A stretch of DNA of 64,000 nucleotides from Marinobacter xestospongiae (GCF_023156385.1 NZ_JAKZAK010000005.1:1-64000); one strand, 5' to 3'; counted from the first letter of the stretch, positions 49,053 through 58,173 are shown. Notes: a model not told the origin generated them from the letters alone. Translations and numbers: made by a program.

Positions 49053-49716
49053 ACAGCCTTCTGCCCGGATGCAGGCCTGGGCTGACTGGCCGGTCTGGCT
49101 ATGGAGCGGTGTGTTCCTGGCGGTTCTGGTCTGGTCCGGTATCAACCCCAAGGACACCCTGACCTGGGGCCTTGAGGTTGCACCCGCGGTGTTGGGGGCG
49201 TTTATGCTGGCGGTCACCCGTCAGCGCTTTGCACTGACGCCGCTGGTCTACGTGCTCATTCTCATCCACTGTGTGGTGCTGATGGTCGGTGGCCACTACA
49301 CCTACGCCGAGGTGCCGTTGTTTGATTTCATCCGTGACCAGTTTGAGCTATCCCGCAATCACTACGACAAACTGGGGCATTTCCTTCAGGGGTTCGTGCC
49401 GGCCCTGGTCGCACGTGAAATTCTGTTGCGACGGGCGGTGATCCCGTCATCCCGCTGGCGGGTGTTTTTTATTGTCTGCTTCTGCCTTGCCTTGAGTGCC
49501 TTCTATGAGTTGATCGAGTGGTGGGTGGCGCTAATGAGCGACGAAGCGGCGGAGTCTTTCCTGGGTACTCAGGGTTATGTCTGGGACACTCAATCGGATA
49601 TGGCGTTTGCCTTGGTCGGCGCAATACTGGCACTGCTGACGCTGGGTCGATGGCACAATCGTCAGCTCGATCGCCTGGGTACCTGTGGTAGGGTCCCTTC
49701 GACGTCTGATGCTTGA
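49042..49716 (+). CDS. DUF2238 (YjdF-like) membrane protein
   Basis: The 224-residue polytopic protein has six hydrophobic segments. It has the family segment GGHYTYAEVPLF, followed by SRNHYDKLGHFLQGFVPALVAREILLR and SAFYELIEWWVALMSDEAAESFLGTQGYVWDTQ. The conserved D, H and E residues are reminiscent of a metal-dependent membrane enzyme, but the function of DUF2238/YjdF is unknown. It starts with GTG inside the adaptor gene, so the exporter and this protein are probably produced together. Confidence 0.85.
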   Translation: MPAEQPSARMQAWADWPVWLWSGVFLAVLVWSGINPKDTLTWGLEVAPAVLGAFMLAVTRQRFALTPLVYVLILIHCVVLMVGGHYTYAEVPLFDFIRDQFELSRNHYDKLGHFLQGFVPALVAREILLRRAVIPSSRWRVFFIVCFCLALSAFYELIEWWVALMSDEAAESFLGTQGYVWDTQSDMAFALVGAILALLTLGRWHNRQLDRLGTCGRVPSTSDA

Positions 49717-49870
49717 TACGAGGCTCGCTAACTCATTGCCGGGAACAGCGATTCGGGCCATTACCGTAGGCCATGAACCAGTTCTCAGAATCCTTGCCGG
49801 CGGCCTCTTCTGCAGGGATAGATTTGAGGAACAGTTATCTTTAGCCCCTGTGTGATTCAGGTATCTTGGC

Positions 49871-49944
49871 GTAACAGGATGTAACGGCGGTTTGCCGGAT
49901 TATTCAAACGACAATAGATTTCTTGTCGGCAAACCAACACCGCC
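49871..49944 (+). promoter_or_regulatory. Regulatory region ahead of the C39-peptidase operon
   Basis: Within a 331-base gap without genes, GTAAC is repeated at 49871 and 49881 (10-bp period). TTTGCCG (49891-49897) forms an inverted repeat with CGGCAAA (49927-49933), extended by GGCGG (49886-49890) and CCGCC (49940-49944). A possible promoter TTGCCG (49892-49897), 17 bp, TAGATT (49915-49920) lies inside this dyad, so a protein bound to it would directly affect transcription. The bound protein is unknown. Confidence 0.45.
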
Positions 49945-50047
49945 GGTATTGTGGCTTTTTCCTGTCGGGGCGTGGTGCCGCGACCCATTGGTCATCGTGG
50001 AAGGTTGATGCGATGGCTGCATTTAACTGCGGGGTATTCTCTTAATC

Positions 50048-50848
50048 ATGTTGCTGGTAATGGCAGGCTCCATCATGACCTTGGCAATGGTGCATGAGGC
50101 GACGGTTGTCGAGCCCCATGAGCGCGGGGTTGTGGTTATCGAACAGAACGTTGATCCCGGGCCGGTGGATCTTCGCACCGACGTGGTGGTGGAACCCCTG
50201 GTCGAGCAGCGTTACCGCAACATCGTCCGCCAGGCCTACGACTACAGCTGCGGCAGCGCCGCCCTCACCACGGTGCTGGCGTATTACCTGGGCCGCAACC
50301 TGAACGAGCGTCAGGTGATGGAGGGGTTGCTGCATTACGGCGAGAGTGAGCGCATCGTCGAGCGACGGGCGTTCTCCATGCTGGATATGAAGCGCCTGGT
50401 TACCGCCCTTGGCTATCCCTCCGGCGGCTTCCGGGCCACCGTTGATGATCTTCTGGACCTCGACCACCCCGCCATCGTTCCCATACACCACGCCGGTTTC
50501 AAGCACTTTGTGGTCCTGCGGGCGATCAGGGACGGTCGTGTCTACCTGGCCGACCCTTCGGTGGGCAATATTTCCTTTACTCTGGCCCAGTTTGAAGAGA
50601 AGTGGGATGACAATGTTCTGTTCATTGTTTTCCCGGGAAGCGAAAAACCCTTTGATTCCCTTGAGTTAAAAGAAGAAGATCTACGTTTTGTTGATGACCA
50701 GACAATGACGCTGTTGGCGAGACAGCAGATACCGGCGTTCCATGAAGCGACCGAAAGACGCATCCAGAATCTCCTGGAGCGACAGAAGAACAATCCGGAC
50801 GGCAGTGTGGAAAACACCCGCAAACAGCTGCACTACCGTCGCAATTAA
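50048..50848 (+). CDS. C39-like peptidase (FapD-like)
   Basis: The 266-residue protein is a stand-alone papain-like C39 peptidase, with no ABC transporter domains. Catalytic Cys68 is in RQAYDYSCGSAALTTVLAYY, with Gln62 just before it as oxyanion residue. His153 is in GFKHFVVLRAI and Asp169 in YLADPSVG, so the triad is complete. A hydrophobic N-terminal stretch (1-15) suggests a signal or anchor. C-terminal residues 200-266 are charged and helical. In Pseudomonas amyloid operons FapD has this design and place. Here two outer-membrane barrels and a lipoprotein follow. No strong ribosome site is visible; a 10-codon frame at 50013-50045 ends just before the ATG. Confidence 0.85.
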   Translation: MLLVMAGSIMTLAMVHEATVVEPHERGVVVIEQNVDPGPVDLRTDVVVEPLVEQRYRNIVRQAYDYSCGSAALTTVLAYYLGRNLNERQVMEGLLHYGESERIVERRAFSMLDMKRLVTALGYPSGGFRATVDDLLDLDHPAIVPIHHAGFKHFVVLRAIRDGRVYLADPSVGNISFTLAQFEEKWDDNVLFIVFPGSEKPFDSLELKEEDLRFVDDQTMTLLARQQIPAFHEATERRIQNLLERQKNNPDGSVENTRKQLHYRRN

Positions 50849-50910
50849 TTCGGCCCGCCCAGCTTTGGCGGGCACCAGAGCACACTATAAGTAAAAAATA
50901 GGGAGCTGGG

Positions 50911-51921
50911 ATGAATCGTTGGTTCGTGCGAGGATGTATCCTGTGGTCAGTGGCCGGGCTGGTGCCTGCCATGGCCGCGGCACAGGAGGAGAACGTGGAC
51001 CGGGCCAGGGAGGCCCTGGCGCAACAGGCAGGCGATGAGGACGCATCCCAGCAACTGGAGGAGGTGTTCCAGGCGGCGGAAAAGAACTACTCCCTGCAGA
51101 AACAGGGCAGTCATTCCCTCAACTACTCGCTGGACTATTCCTACACCGGTGACCAGCGGCTCGATATCGAGATTTCCGACGGCTCGGTACGCAACCTGGA
51201 TATTGTCCCCTCCGCAACCCACAGTTTTACCAATGCGTTCAGCTACGATTTCGGCCTGCTGGACAATCTTACTGTCGGTGCCCGGGTTCCCCTGGTGGTG
51301 AAGTACGATACCCAGGATGAACTGAGTGCCTACGATCTTGGTGATGTTTCTTTTACCGCTCGCTGGCAACCATTGGCCTATGTTCCTGGCAAGGTGTCGA
51401 TCACCATGTTCGGAACCTTCTCCAGCAAGACCGGCGTCAGCCCCTACGAAATCGATATTGACGACCAGTTGTCCACGGGCAGTGGCTATTACACCTTCTC
51501 TGGCGGCGCCAGCTTGTCGAAAGTGCTGGACCCGGTGGTGGTGTTCGGCTCCACCAGCCTTTCCTACAATATGACCGCGTCCGGTCTGAACCAGGTTCGC
51601 GGTGCCCGGTTGCTGGAGGAGGTAGACCCGGGCTTTGGTCTGTCCGGCTCCGCCGGTTTTGCCTACTCCCTGTCTTACGATATCTCCCTGAGCGTGTCCG
51701 CGCAGGTCAGCTATTCCGACGAAACCCAGCTTTTCTTCAGTGACGGCTCGCAGGCGGTGGCCCAGGACCAAGTGACCGGCTTCCTGAGCATGTCGCTGGG
51801 GACCCGGGTGAGCGATACCACCATCGTCAACACCAGCCTTGGAATTGGCCTGACAGAAGACGCGCCGGATTTCTCTCTGGGGATTTCCCTGCCCATTAAC
51901 ATCGCTGGCCTCAAGGACTGA
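50911..51921 (+). CDS. Outer-membrane beta-barrel, FapF-like
   Basis: The 336-residue protein has a signal peptide (ending MAAAQ, about residue 25) and a helical segment (about 28-60, NVDRAREALAQQAGDEDASQQ). A run of amphipathic beta-strands with alternating hydrophobic residues follows (HSLNYSLDYSYTGDQRLDIEI, TNAFSYDFGLLDNLTVGARV) to the C-terminus LGISLPINIAGLKD. The helix-then-barrel order is that of FapF, the trimeric amyloid secretion pore, and of related Fil-operon barrels. It is 62 bases behind the C39 peptidase gene and has a GGGAGCTGGG ribosome site. Transport of a secreted polypeptide is inferred. Confidence 0.72.
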   Translation: MNRWFVRGCILWSVAGLVPAMAAAQEENVDRAREALAQQAGDEDASQQLEEVFQAAEKNYSLQKQGSHSLNYSLDYSYTGDQRLDIEISDGSVRNLDIVPSATHSFTNAFSYDFGLLDNLTVGARVPLVVKYDTQDELSAYDLGDVSFTARWQPLAYVPGKVSITMFGTFSSKTGVSPYEIDIDDQLSTGSGYYTFSGGASLSKVLDPVVVFGSTSLSYNMTASGLNQVRGARLLEEVDPGFGLSGSAGFAYSLSYDISLSVSAQVSYSDETQLFFSDGSQAVAQDQVTGFLSMSLGTRVSDTTIVNTSLGIGLTEDAPDFSLGISLPINIAGLKD

Positions 51922-51959
51922 TTGACGCCACTGACGTGACACGGGAAGGGAAGGATTTC

Positions 51960-53585
51960 ATGGCAATGTTGAGCCGCAACAAACGAATTCTCGGGATGAT
52001 GGTCGCCTCGGCGCTGTCCTGCGGCGCCCAGGCGCAGATGGCCCAGAACCTGACCATTCACCCGAAGGCGTTGGCGCTGGGCAACGCAGTCACCGCCGAT
52101 CCGCCAGGGGTGATGGCGATTCACTACAACCCCGCGGGCCTCGCCAAGCTGGATGATCGTCAGCTGGAAGTGAACCTGATGGCGATCTATCTGGACATTG
52201 ATGCCGATTTCATCGCGCCGGAAGGCTATGAAATCTTCGGTATCGATGGCCTGGAAACCGACCCGCTGACGGGTAAACAGCGGGACCCGGTCGCCAACAG
52301 CCACAGCCACACCAACAACGTCGCGCTGTACGTGCCTGGCTACGGCATCCTCAGAATGCCTCCAGGACCTGCGATGGCGCCCTCGGCGGGCATAAGTATC
52401 AAGCCACCGGGCTCCAAGCTGACCTTCGGTAATGCCTTCTATCTGCCTATGGCCGCCGGTTTCTATCGTGATGGCGACGATCCGGCACGCTACCAGCCCC
52501 GGGCAACAGCACTGCAACGAACCACCTACCTGTCGCCGACCGTGGCGTACGAGATCAACGATGACTGGGCGGTCGGCCTGGGTATCCACCTCTCTCACAT
52601 GGGGATCGCCGCTGACCAGAACATGCGGGCTCCCAATATGTTGCTGGGGGTAGCGGAGATTCTGCAGGACGCCTTCAGCTGTGAGACCGGCGACGAACCG
52701 CTGCAGCCGTGGATTGCCCTGTGTGGTGGTAACGTCGGCCCCTGGGACGACATCGGCGCGCTTAACATCAACGTGCAGGAAACTCTGTCGCCGACCTACG
52801 CCGTGGGGGTAACCTGGGAGCCGAGGGACTGGTTCAGCTGGGGGGCGAGTTACACCTCGGAAGCGGACATGAATCTCAAGGGGACCTTTGAGATCGAGTA
52901 CACCGAAAACTGGGTCGGATTCTGGCAGCGACTCAACAGTTCGGTGTTGGGGGCGATTACCTCGGCAATTCTCAGTCTGCCTTCCGGGGCGCCGAGAGAG
53001 GCGGGGAACGTGTCCATGGATCTGGTCTATCCCCAGCACTTCCAGACTGGTATCAGCTTCGATGTGCATCCCAAACTGACACTGAACGTGGACGTTGGCT
53101 GGACTGACTACAAACAGTGGGATGCGTTCGAGTTCCGCTTCGACCGTAACCTGGAATTCCTCAACGCGGCGCGGATACTGTCACCGGAGAACGCCACACC
53201 CAGCAGCCTGCGGTTGCCCCTGGGGTTCAAGGATCAGTGGAACTGGGCATTCGGGGTGGAATACCACGCCTCCTCACGACTGGACCTGCGTGCCGGGGTG
53301 GAAATCCGGGATTCGGTGATTCCCGATGACCAGCGTCAGGTTATGGCGCCCTTTGGTGGTGCCAACCTCTACAGCGTGGGTATGGGCTACCGTTGGGATA
53401 AAGACACCGAAATTGACATGAACCTCAGCTATCTCCATTCGGTGGAGAGCATTCCGGCGGATTCCAGTTGCAACCTGAACTGTGACAACATAACCAACAT
53501 CATTTACAACCCGTATGCCGGTCTCGACGTCAAGACCTCCCTCCGGGTGGTGATGGCCGGTCTGAGCTTCCGAACCAAGTTCTGA
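51960..53585 (+). CDS. OmpP1/FadL-family outer-membrane protein
   Basis: A 541-residue predicted beta-barrel. The signal peptide ends near CGAQAQ, followed by the family start MAQNLTIHPKALALGNAVTAD and the NPAGLAKLDDRQLEVN motif found in FadL-type proteins, whose N-terminal hatch plugs the barrel. The C-terminus ends with the aromatic residue F, as usual for barrels. FadL proteins take up long-chain fatty acids or hydrocarbons; in this operon a secretion or ligand-uptake role is equally possible. The ATG at 51960 has an AAGGGAAGGA ribosome site. It lies 39 bases after the FapF-like gene. Confidence 0.85.
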   Translation: MAMLSRNKRILGMMVASALSCGAQAQMAQNLTIHPKALALGNAVTADPPGVMAIHYNPAGLAKLDDRQLEVNLMAIYLDIDADFIAPEGYEIFGIDGLETDPLTGKQRDPVANSHSHTNNVALYVPGYGILRMPPGPAMAPSAGISIKPPGSKLTFGNAFYLPMAAGFYRDGDDPARYQPRATALQRTTYLSPTVAYEINDDWAVGLGIHLSHMGIAADQNMRAPNMLLGVAEILQDAFSCETGDEPLQPWIALCGGNVGPWDDIGALNINVQETLSPTYAVGVTWEPRDWFSWGASYTSEADMNLKGTFEIEYTENWVGFWQRLNSSVLGAITSAILSLPSGAPREAGNVSMDLVYPQHFQTGISFDVHPKLTLNVDVGWTDYKQWDAFEFRFDRNLEFLNAARILSPENATPSSLRLPLGFKDQWNWAFGVEYHASSRLDLRAGVEIRDSVIPDDQRQVMAPFGGANLYSVGMGYRWDKDTEIDMNLSYLHSVESIPADSSCNLNCDNITNIIYNPYAGLDVKTSLRVVMAGLSFRTKF

Positions 53586-53619
53586 GCCGCCCGGGGTGCC
53601 AACGCAAGGGCAATTCGCC

Positions 53620-54771
53620 ATGAAGTCTGCATGTTCCATTCGGCTGGCTGTCCGTGCCAGCCTGCTGGCAGCCGTTTCCGCGCTGCTGGCCGGATGCCAG
53701 GGTGCCGCACCCCAGGGAGACGGGGAGCGCTACTTTACCTGGGTGGATGAGCAGGGGCGGGTGCGTCAGAGTCCGATCCGGGATGAGCGCGATGCGGTGC
53801 CCATCGAGACCCTGGCCGCCCAGTCGGCCAGCGAGGGAGAGCAACCAGCACAGCCTGGCGGTCAGCAACCTGAACCCCGTTTGACCAGCAGCGCTTCCTC
53901 ACAACCGGCGGATCAGAATGTCGGGCCGGGCATGACACCAGGCTCTGGTACCGACGTCAGTTCGGGTGCTGCCGTGTCTGCAGATGCCAAAGACGGTGAG
54001 TACACCCTGGACAACTACCCTGATGGCGATGAGCTGGCAAAGCGGGGATTTGTCAGAGAAGGGGAGTCTGGCCCCTATTTCACATGGCGTGATGCTGAGG
54101 GCAATCTGCGGGTCAGTCACTATCAGCCGGATACCCGTGAACTGACGGCGACAGCAGCCGATCGGGCGCCCCAGTGGACACCGGCAACGGTGATTCGTTC
54201 TGATCGCAACCCTGAAACCGCCCAGGCCAATCCGGAAGCGCTTGCGGTTCTCGGCCTGGCGCCATCATCCATTGATCCTCTGACCGCCTGGGCACAAGCC
54301 TGCTGCCAGGATCTGGACCAGAGCCAGTCGGTGGCGTGGCAGCCAGACCGTGAATTCCGGGTGGTGATTGACCAGGATGGACCAAGCCACGGGTTCGTGT
54401 CTGGCGATAGCCATTACCGCCTGGTTCAGTTACCGGAGGTGCCGGGGCGAAGTGGTTATGGACTGCGGTTGCGATCCTTTGCCATGGATGGTCTGTACGT
54501 GCCCTCCATGGCGTTTCTGGACCGGGACCTCCGGCCGTTGCGGGTGATGACCGATCTGGTGGCGGAGTATGTGCCGGAGACCTGGTATCGGCATGGCTAC
54601 CTGGAGATTCGGGTACCCGTTGCGGCTGCCGCCGATGAGCGCTGGCTGCTGATCTACGACCGCCCCGAGGACCGGGACGGGCAGACCGTCACCGAGACCA
54701 AACGCGGCCCCAAAGCGATACCCCATCAGGGAACCGGAACCCTCAGCCTGCAGCGCATCGAGCCGTTCTGA
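53620..54771 (+). CDS. Lipoprotein with two DUF4124-type motifs (FilE/MalM-like)
   Basis: A 383-residue lipoprotein. The lipobox LLAGC places the lipidated cysteine at residue 26. Two copies of a DUF4124-like strand motif occur: YFTWVDEQGRVRQSP early and YFTWRDAEGNLRVSHY in the middle, separated by a P/Q/S-rich linker. The C-terminal half is a beta-rich domain ending GTLSLQRIEPF. I use the ATG at 53620, although the frame is open from 53596. It is the last gene of the envelope operon and its stop abuts the stop of the convergent deacetylase gene. It resembles periplasmic partners in Acinetobacter Fil operons; assignment is tentative. Confidence 0.7.
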   Translation: MKSACSIRLAVRASLLAAVSALLAGCQGAAPQGDGERYFTWVDEQGRVRQSPIRDERDAVPIETLAAQSASEGEQPAQPGGQQPEPRLTSSASSQPADQNVGPGMTPGSGTDVSSGAAVSADAKDGEYTLDNYPDGDELAKRGFVREGESGPYFTWRDAEGNLRVSHYQPDTRELTATAADRAPQWTPATVIRSDRNPETAQANPEALAVLGLAPSSIDPLTAWAQACCQDLDQSQSVAWQPDREFRVVIDQDGPSHGFVSGDSHYRLVQLPEVPGRSGYGLRLRSFAMDGLYVPSMAFLDRDLRPLRVMTDLVAEYVPETWYRHGYLEIRVPVAAAADERWLLIYDRPEDRDGQTVTETKRGPKAIPHQGTGTLSLQRIEPF

Positions 54772-55812
54772 TCAGTCCTCGGGACGGGTCAGATCCAGCC
54801 AGGGCTGGGACAGCCAGAAGAAGCGACCGTTGCCCGCCGGGTAGGTGCAGTTGTAACGAAAGCGCCGGCTGGTAAACGGCTCTGCTGCCTGTATGCGGAC
54901 GTCGCTGGCGGTCTGTTCGACAGCAATCCGTCCCTGTCCCGAGGCGAAACAGCCAAGGCGATTGGCGTCAAAGGCATCTGGCAGCGCCAGCGCCAGCGTT
55001 GGTGGGTTACTCTCCACCACGCCGTCCGGAAGCTCGCCATGATCAAGCGGAAAGGCGCGGCTGTGCAGCTTGTCGGGTAGCGCGTCTGGCTGGCCGTAAC
55101 GGTTGGCCATGGGGAAGCGCGGCAAACGAGTGCGACCCGAGCCCTCGCCAATCGCCCCGGAATGCTGCCCGTAGGCTAGCCAGCCTCGCGTTTCCAGCAG
55201 TTCCTCCAGCTCGGCACTGAACTCGCCATAAGGGTAGGCGAACAGGGGCACCGTTTGCCCCAGTTCCTGCTCCAGCGTCCGCTGGGCGGTATCCAGGCTG
55301 TGATCCACCCGCTGACGCCAAGTCGTGTGGCTTTCCTGCGGGCGCCGAACCAGGTGGCCGTGATCGTGGCTGTGATTCGCCAGGGTAACCCCCGGTTGCC
55401 GGGCCAGCTCTGCAAGCTCTGGCCAGCTCAGGTGCCCACTTGCTCCAACCGCCTCGGTGTTTATGAAAATCGTGAACGGCCACTGGCGTTGCTGCAGTAG
55501 CGGTACGGCAACGTCCAGCACTGAGCGGTAGGCGTCATCGAAGGTAATTGCAACCTGCTGGGTCTCGTTGAGCTCTCCCGCCAGTGCTGCCCGGGTTCCC
55601 GCTTCCAGCTCCACTACCTCCAGGCCCGCGTTGGCAATGGTCTGCAACTGGGATTCGAATAGCTCGGGTGTGGTGCTGGTGGCCGCCGGTGTGGTGGCGC
55701 TGATGTGATGGTACTGCAGCACGGTCAGGTCGGCCGAACTGACCTGGGTAACCAGTGCCAGAATCAGTGCGGTTGGCCAGCGCCACGGATGTGACTTTCG
55801 CGTTAGTTGCAT
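54772..55812 (-). CDS. Polysaccharide deacetylase-family protein
   Basis: A 346-residue exported NodB-type deacetylase. A signal peptide ends at VSSAD. The catalytic and metal residues are in AITFDDAYRSVLD and LANHSHDHGHL, and the AYPYGEF segment follows. The N-terminal LTVLQYHHIS and the whole order recall PgaB/IcaB-like enzymes, but no glycosyltransferase is adjacent. A C-terminal beta domain of about 90 residues ends the protein. It is convergent with the lipoprotein gene with no bases between stops. A DnaJ-related gene lies upstream on the same strand, 9 bases away. Confidence 0.87.
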   Translation of the reverse strand: MQLTRKSHPWRWPTALILALVTQVSSADLTVLQYHHISATTPAATSTTPELFESQLQTIANAGLEVVELEAGTRAALAGELNETQQVAITFDDAYRSVLDVAVPLLQQRQWPFTIFINTEAVGASGHLSWPELAELARQPGVTLANHSHDHGHLVRRPQESHTTWRQRVDHSLDTAQRTLEQELGQTVPLFAYPYGEFSAELEELLETRGWLAYGQHSGAIGEGSGRTRLPRFPMANRYGQPDALPDKLHSRAFPLDHGELPDGVVESNPPTLALALPDAFDANRLGCFASGQGRIAVEQTASDVRIQAAEPFTSRRFRYNCTYPAGNGRFFWLSQPWLDLTRPED

Positions 55813-55821
55813 GCTGTCGGC

Positions 55822-56481
55822 TTACCTGCTGTCTCGGAAGTGGGTTTTGAAGACCGCAAAGGCATGATTGAGTTCCTGTACCCGCTCAACGTTGCCGCCA
55901 CGATCCGGGTGGGCCTTCATAACCTCGCGACGAAAACGCTGCTTGACCGGTGGTAGCTCGGTGGGTACCGCTTCGAACCCCAGAACCTCGGCGGCCATCC
56001 GCAGTTCGTCATGGGCCGGTGAGGCCTGGCTTTGGCCCGACCAGAACGCGTCCATCATCCGATAGACCGCATCGTCCGAGACCAGGCAGTGGTTCAGGTC
56101 GAGGTAGTAGCTTCGCAACGTATCGCCATGGTCTGGCAGCCCCTGGCCGCCCACCACATCGGTCGGCTGCAGCCGAATGGACAGAGGGGAAATGTCGAGC
56201 TTCCAGCCCTGGGGAGACAGCTCGTCCCGTAGTCGGTACAGCGAATGAAACAGCAGAAAATGAACGGGAAACAGGCGGGCCGGGTCGCTGTAGTCGACAT
56301 CGCCAATCAGGTTCCAGGGGCGCGCCTGCAGAGTACGGATCAGCGTTAGCTCGGAATGCGCACTTGGGGACTGGCGCAGAATGGTCTCCAGTGCCACCAG
56401 CAGGTGCTGGACCTGGTACTGCAAAGGCTCCAGCTGTTCCTGCTCAAGTGTTGATCGGGTTTGCAAGGATTCGGAAGTCAT
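55822..56481 (-). CDS. DnaJ-related protein
   Basis: The 219-residue protein has an N-terminal DNAJ-related helical domain (LFPVHFLLFHSLYRLRDEL and SYYLDLNHCLVSDDAVYRMMDAFW) and a C-terminal J-like domain with the HPDRGGN motif (KQRFRREVMKAHPDRGGNVER). The HPD tripeptide can stimulate DnaK. This family is common in Pseudomonas relatives but its client is unknown. It sits between a TetR gene and a deacetylase gene on the same strand. Confidence 0.85.
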   Translation of the reverse strand: MTSESLQTRSTLEQEQLEPLQYQVQHLLVALETILRQSPSAHSELTLIRTLQARPWNLIGDVDYSDPARLFPVHFLLFHSLYRLRDELSPQGWKLDISPLSIRLQPTDVVGGQGLPDHGDTLRSYYLDLNHCLVSDDAVYRMMDAFWSGQSQASPAHDELRMAAEVLGFEAVPTELPPVKQRFRREVMKAHPDRGGNVERVQELNHAFAVFKTHFRDSR

Positions 56482-56514
56482 CGCTCTAGGTTAAGCCAGG
56501 GATGATGGTCCGGT

Positions 56515-57159
56515 CTATTGCAGCGTGGCCATTCGCTCCATGCCGCCGAGAAACAGTGCGGTGGCGAAGTGGGCGGCCTGTTCGGGCTCGTGCTGGCTGG
56601 AAGCCTCGTCATCGTGGGTTCGTCGGGCCACCCGCAGGCTGAGCTCATAGGCAACGCCGAAGAAGGCGGCGCAGAGGTATTCGACATCGACTTCAGGCAG
56701 CAGCTGCTGGTCGATGGCGCCCCGCACATCCTGCTCCAGGGAGCGCATTGCCAGGCCAAGTACGCCGGACCCAAACAGTTCCTTGATGGCCTGGTCATTG
56801 CGATGGGCCAGCTCATACACCAGCGGATCGTCGGCGGTGGCCTGGAACAGGGCGAGGTAAGTGGAGCGCACGAAGTCCTCGGTGGAACTGGCGGCCTGCC
56901 GCTGTTCGCTGAGATTGCGGTTGAGCTGCTCCAGAAAGTCCTCGAGCAGTGCGATGAAGATGTCCTGCTTGCTGGCGAAATAGTTGTAGAAGGTGCCGGC
57001 CGCCAGCGGGGTGCGGCGGACGATGTCGCGGATGGTGGTGTTCTCAAAGCCTTTTTCACGGAAGCATTCGCGGGCGGCGGTGAGGATGGCGTTGCGGTTG
57101 TTGATGCGGTTGATTTCGCGCTTGCCTGGAACCCGGGAGGGCGTCTTCATCATATTCAT
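56515..57159 (-). CDS. TetR-family transcriptional regulator
   Basis: A 214-residue TetR protein. The DNA-binding helices are in [45 protein letters not shown]. The ligand domain is all helical with no recognisable effector. It is divergent from ttcA with a 76-base gap, and upstream of the DnaJ-related gene on the same strand. Targets might be itself or the downstream genes; this cannot be resolved. Confidence 0.88.
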   Translation of the reverse strand: MNMMKTPSRVPGKREINRINNRNAILTAARECFREKGFENTTIRDIVRRTPLAAGTFYNYFASKQDIFIALLEDFLEQLNRNLSEQRQAASSTEDFVRSTYLALFQATADDPLVYELAHRNDQAIKELFGSGVLGLAMRSLEQDVRGAIDQQLLPEVDVEYLCAAFFGVAYELSLRVARRTHDDEASSQHEPEQAAHFATALFLGGMERMATLQ

Positions 57160-57192
57160 GGTTGCATCCTGTCCTTGGATTGGTGGCGTGCG

Positions 57193-57198
57193 TATAAT
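57193..57198 (+). promoter_or_regulatory. -10 element ahead of ttcA
   Basis: A consensus TATAAT lies 38 bases before the ttcA ATG in the short divergent gap to the TetR gene. No good -35 hexamer is seen, so the TetR regulator or another activator may be involved. Confidence 0.45.
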
Positions 57199-57235
57199 GC
57201 TCGCTCACTTTTTCTTACTGTATGTGTTGTTCGCT

Positions 57236-58171
57236 ATGTCCGATGCCATCATGCCTGAAACCGCTTCCACCACTGACCCGTCTGAATCCCAGACCGAATT
57301 GCGGGGGGAAGCCGACCGCAAGCAGAAGCTTGAGCTGAACAAGCTCCAAAAGCGCCTGCGTCGGGAAGTGGGGCAGGCCATCGCCGATTTCTCGATGATC
57401 GAGGCCGGTGACAAGGTCATGTGCTGCCTCAGTGGCGGCAAGGATTCCTACGCCATGCTCGACATCCTGCTGAATCTGCAGAAGAGCGCACCGGTGTCGT
57501 TTGAGCTGATCGCCGTCAACCTCGACCAGAAACAGCCGGGTTTCCCGGAAGAGGTACTGCCAGACTACTTGGCCAAGCTGGGGATCGAATACCACATCAT
57601 TGAGAAAGACACCTACAGTATTGTTAAAGAAAAAGTTCCTGAAGGGAAGACCACCTGCGGGCTTTGTTCACGGCTTCGGCGCGGCATTCTCTATAATTTT
57701 GCGGAAGAGCACGGCGTTACCAAGATCGCCCTCGGTCACCATCGTGACGACATGCTGGAAACCCTGTTCCTCAACATGTTCTACGGCGGCAAGCTGAAGT
57801 CGATGCCGCCGGTGCTGCACAGCGACGATGGCCGCAATATGGTGATCCGCCCCTTGGCTTACGCTCGAGAGAAGGACATCGCCCGTTATGCCGCATTGCG
57901 GGAGTTTCCCATCATTCCCTGCAACCTGTGTGGTTCCCAGGAGAACCTGCAGCGTCAGGTGATCAAGGACATGCTGCAGGGCTGGGACCGGCAGCATCCC
58001 GGCCGGCTGGAGACCATGTTCCGGGCCCTGTGCAACGTTGAGCCGTCCCATCTGGCGGATACCGAGCTGTTTGATTTCCGGAACGGGGAGCGCCGGACAG
58101 GATCGGCTGCGGTTGGCAACGTTGAGCCGGAAGCACCAGACTTCGGTCGCCTGGACGTGCTCAACATCTGA
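57236..58171 (+). CDS. ttcA: tRNA 2-thiocytidine-32 biosynthesis protein TtcA
   Basis: TtcA thiolates C32 in certain tRNAs using ATP and a 4Fe-4S cluster. The PP-loop is [12 protein letters not shown], and the cluster cysteines are in [12 protein letters not shown] and in the later [30 protein letters not shown] is a family signature. The start at 57236 gives 311 residues but has no clear ribosome site; ATG 57251 is an alternative. The frame is open much further upstream, antisense to the TetR gene, which is a shadow. Confidence 0.95.
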   Translation: MSDAIMPETASTTDPSESQTELRGEADRKQKLELNKLQKRLRREVGQAIADFSMIEAGDKVMCCLSGGKDSYAMLDILLNLQKSAPVSFELIAVNLDQKQPGFPEEVLPDYLAKLGIEYHIIEKDTYSIVKEKVPEGKTTCGLCSRLRRGILYNFAEEHGVTKIALGHHRDDMLETLFLNMFYGGKLKSMPPVLHSDDGRNMVIRPLAYAREKDIARYAALREFPIIPCNLCGSQENLQRQVIKDMLQGWDRQHPGRLETMFRALCNVEPSHLADTELFDFRNGERRTGSAAVGNVEPEAPDFGRLDVLNI

Positions 58172-58173
58172 TT

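Noticed and set aside
49773..49844. Possible 23-codon cargo peptide for the C39 peptidase
   Set aside because: There is no ribosome site at a usable distance, no double-glycine leader and no repeat; it is best read as chance.
50013..50045. 10-codon frame directly before the C39 peptidase start
   Set aside because: It could couple translation, since its stop is just before the ATG, but such short frames are common by chance and its ribosome site is weak. Not listed as a gene.
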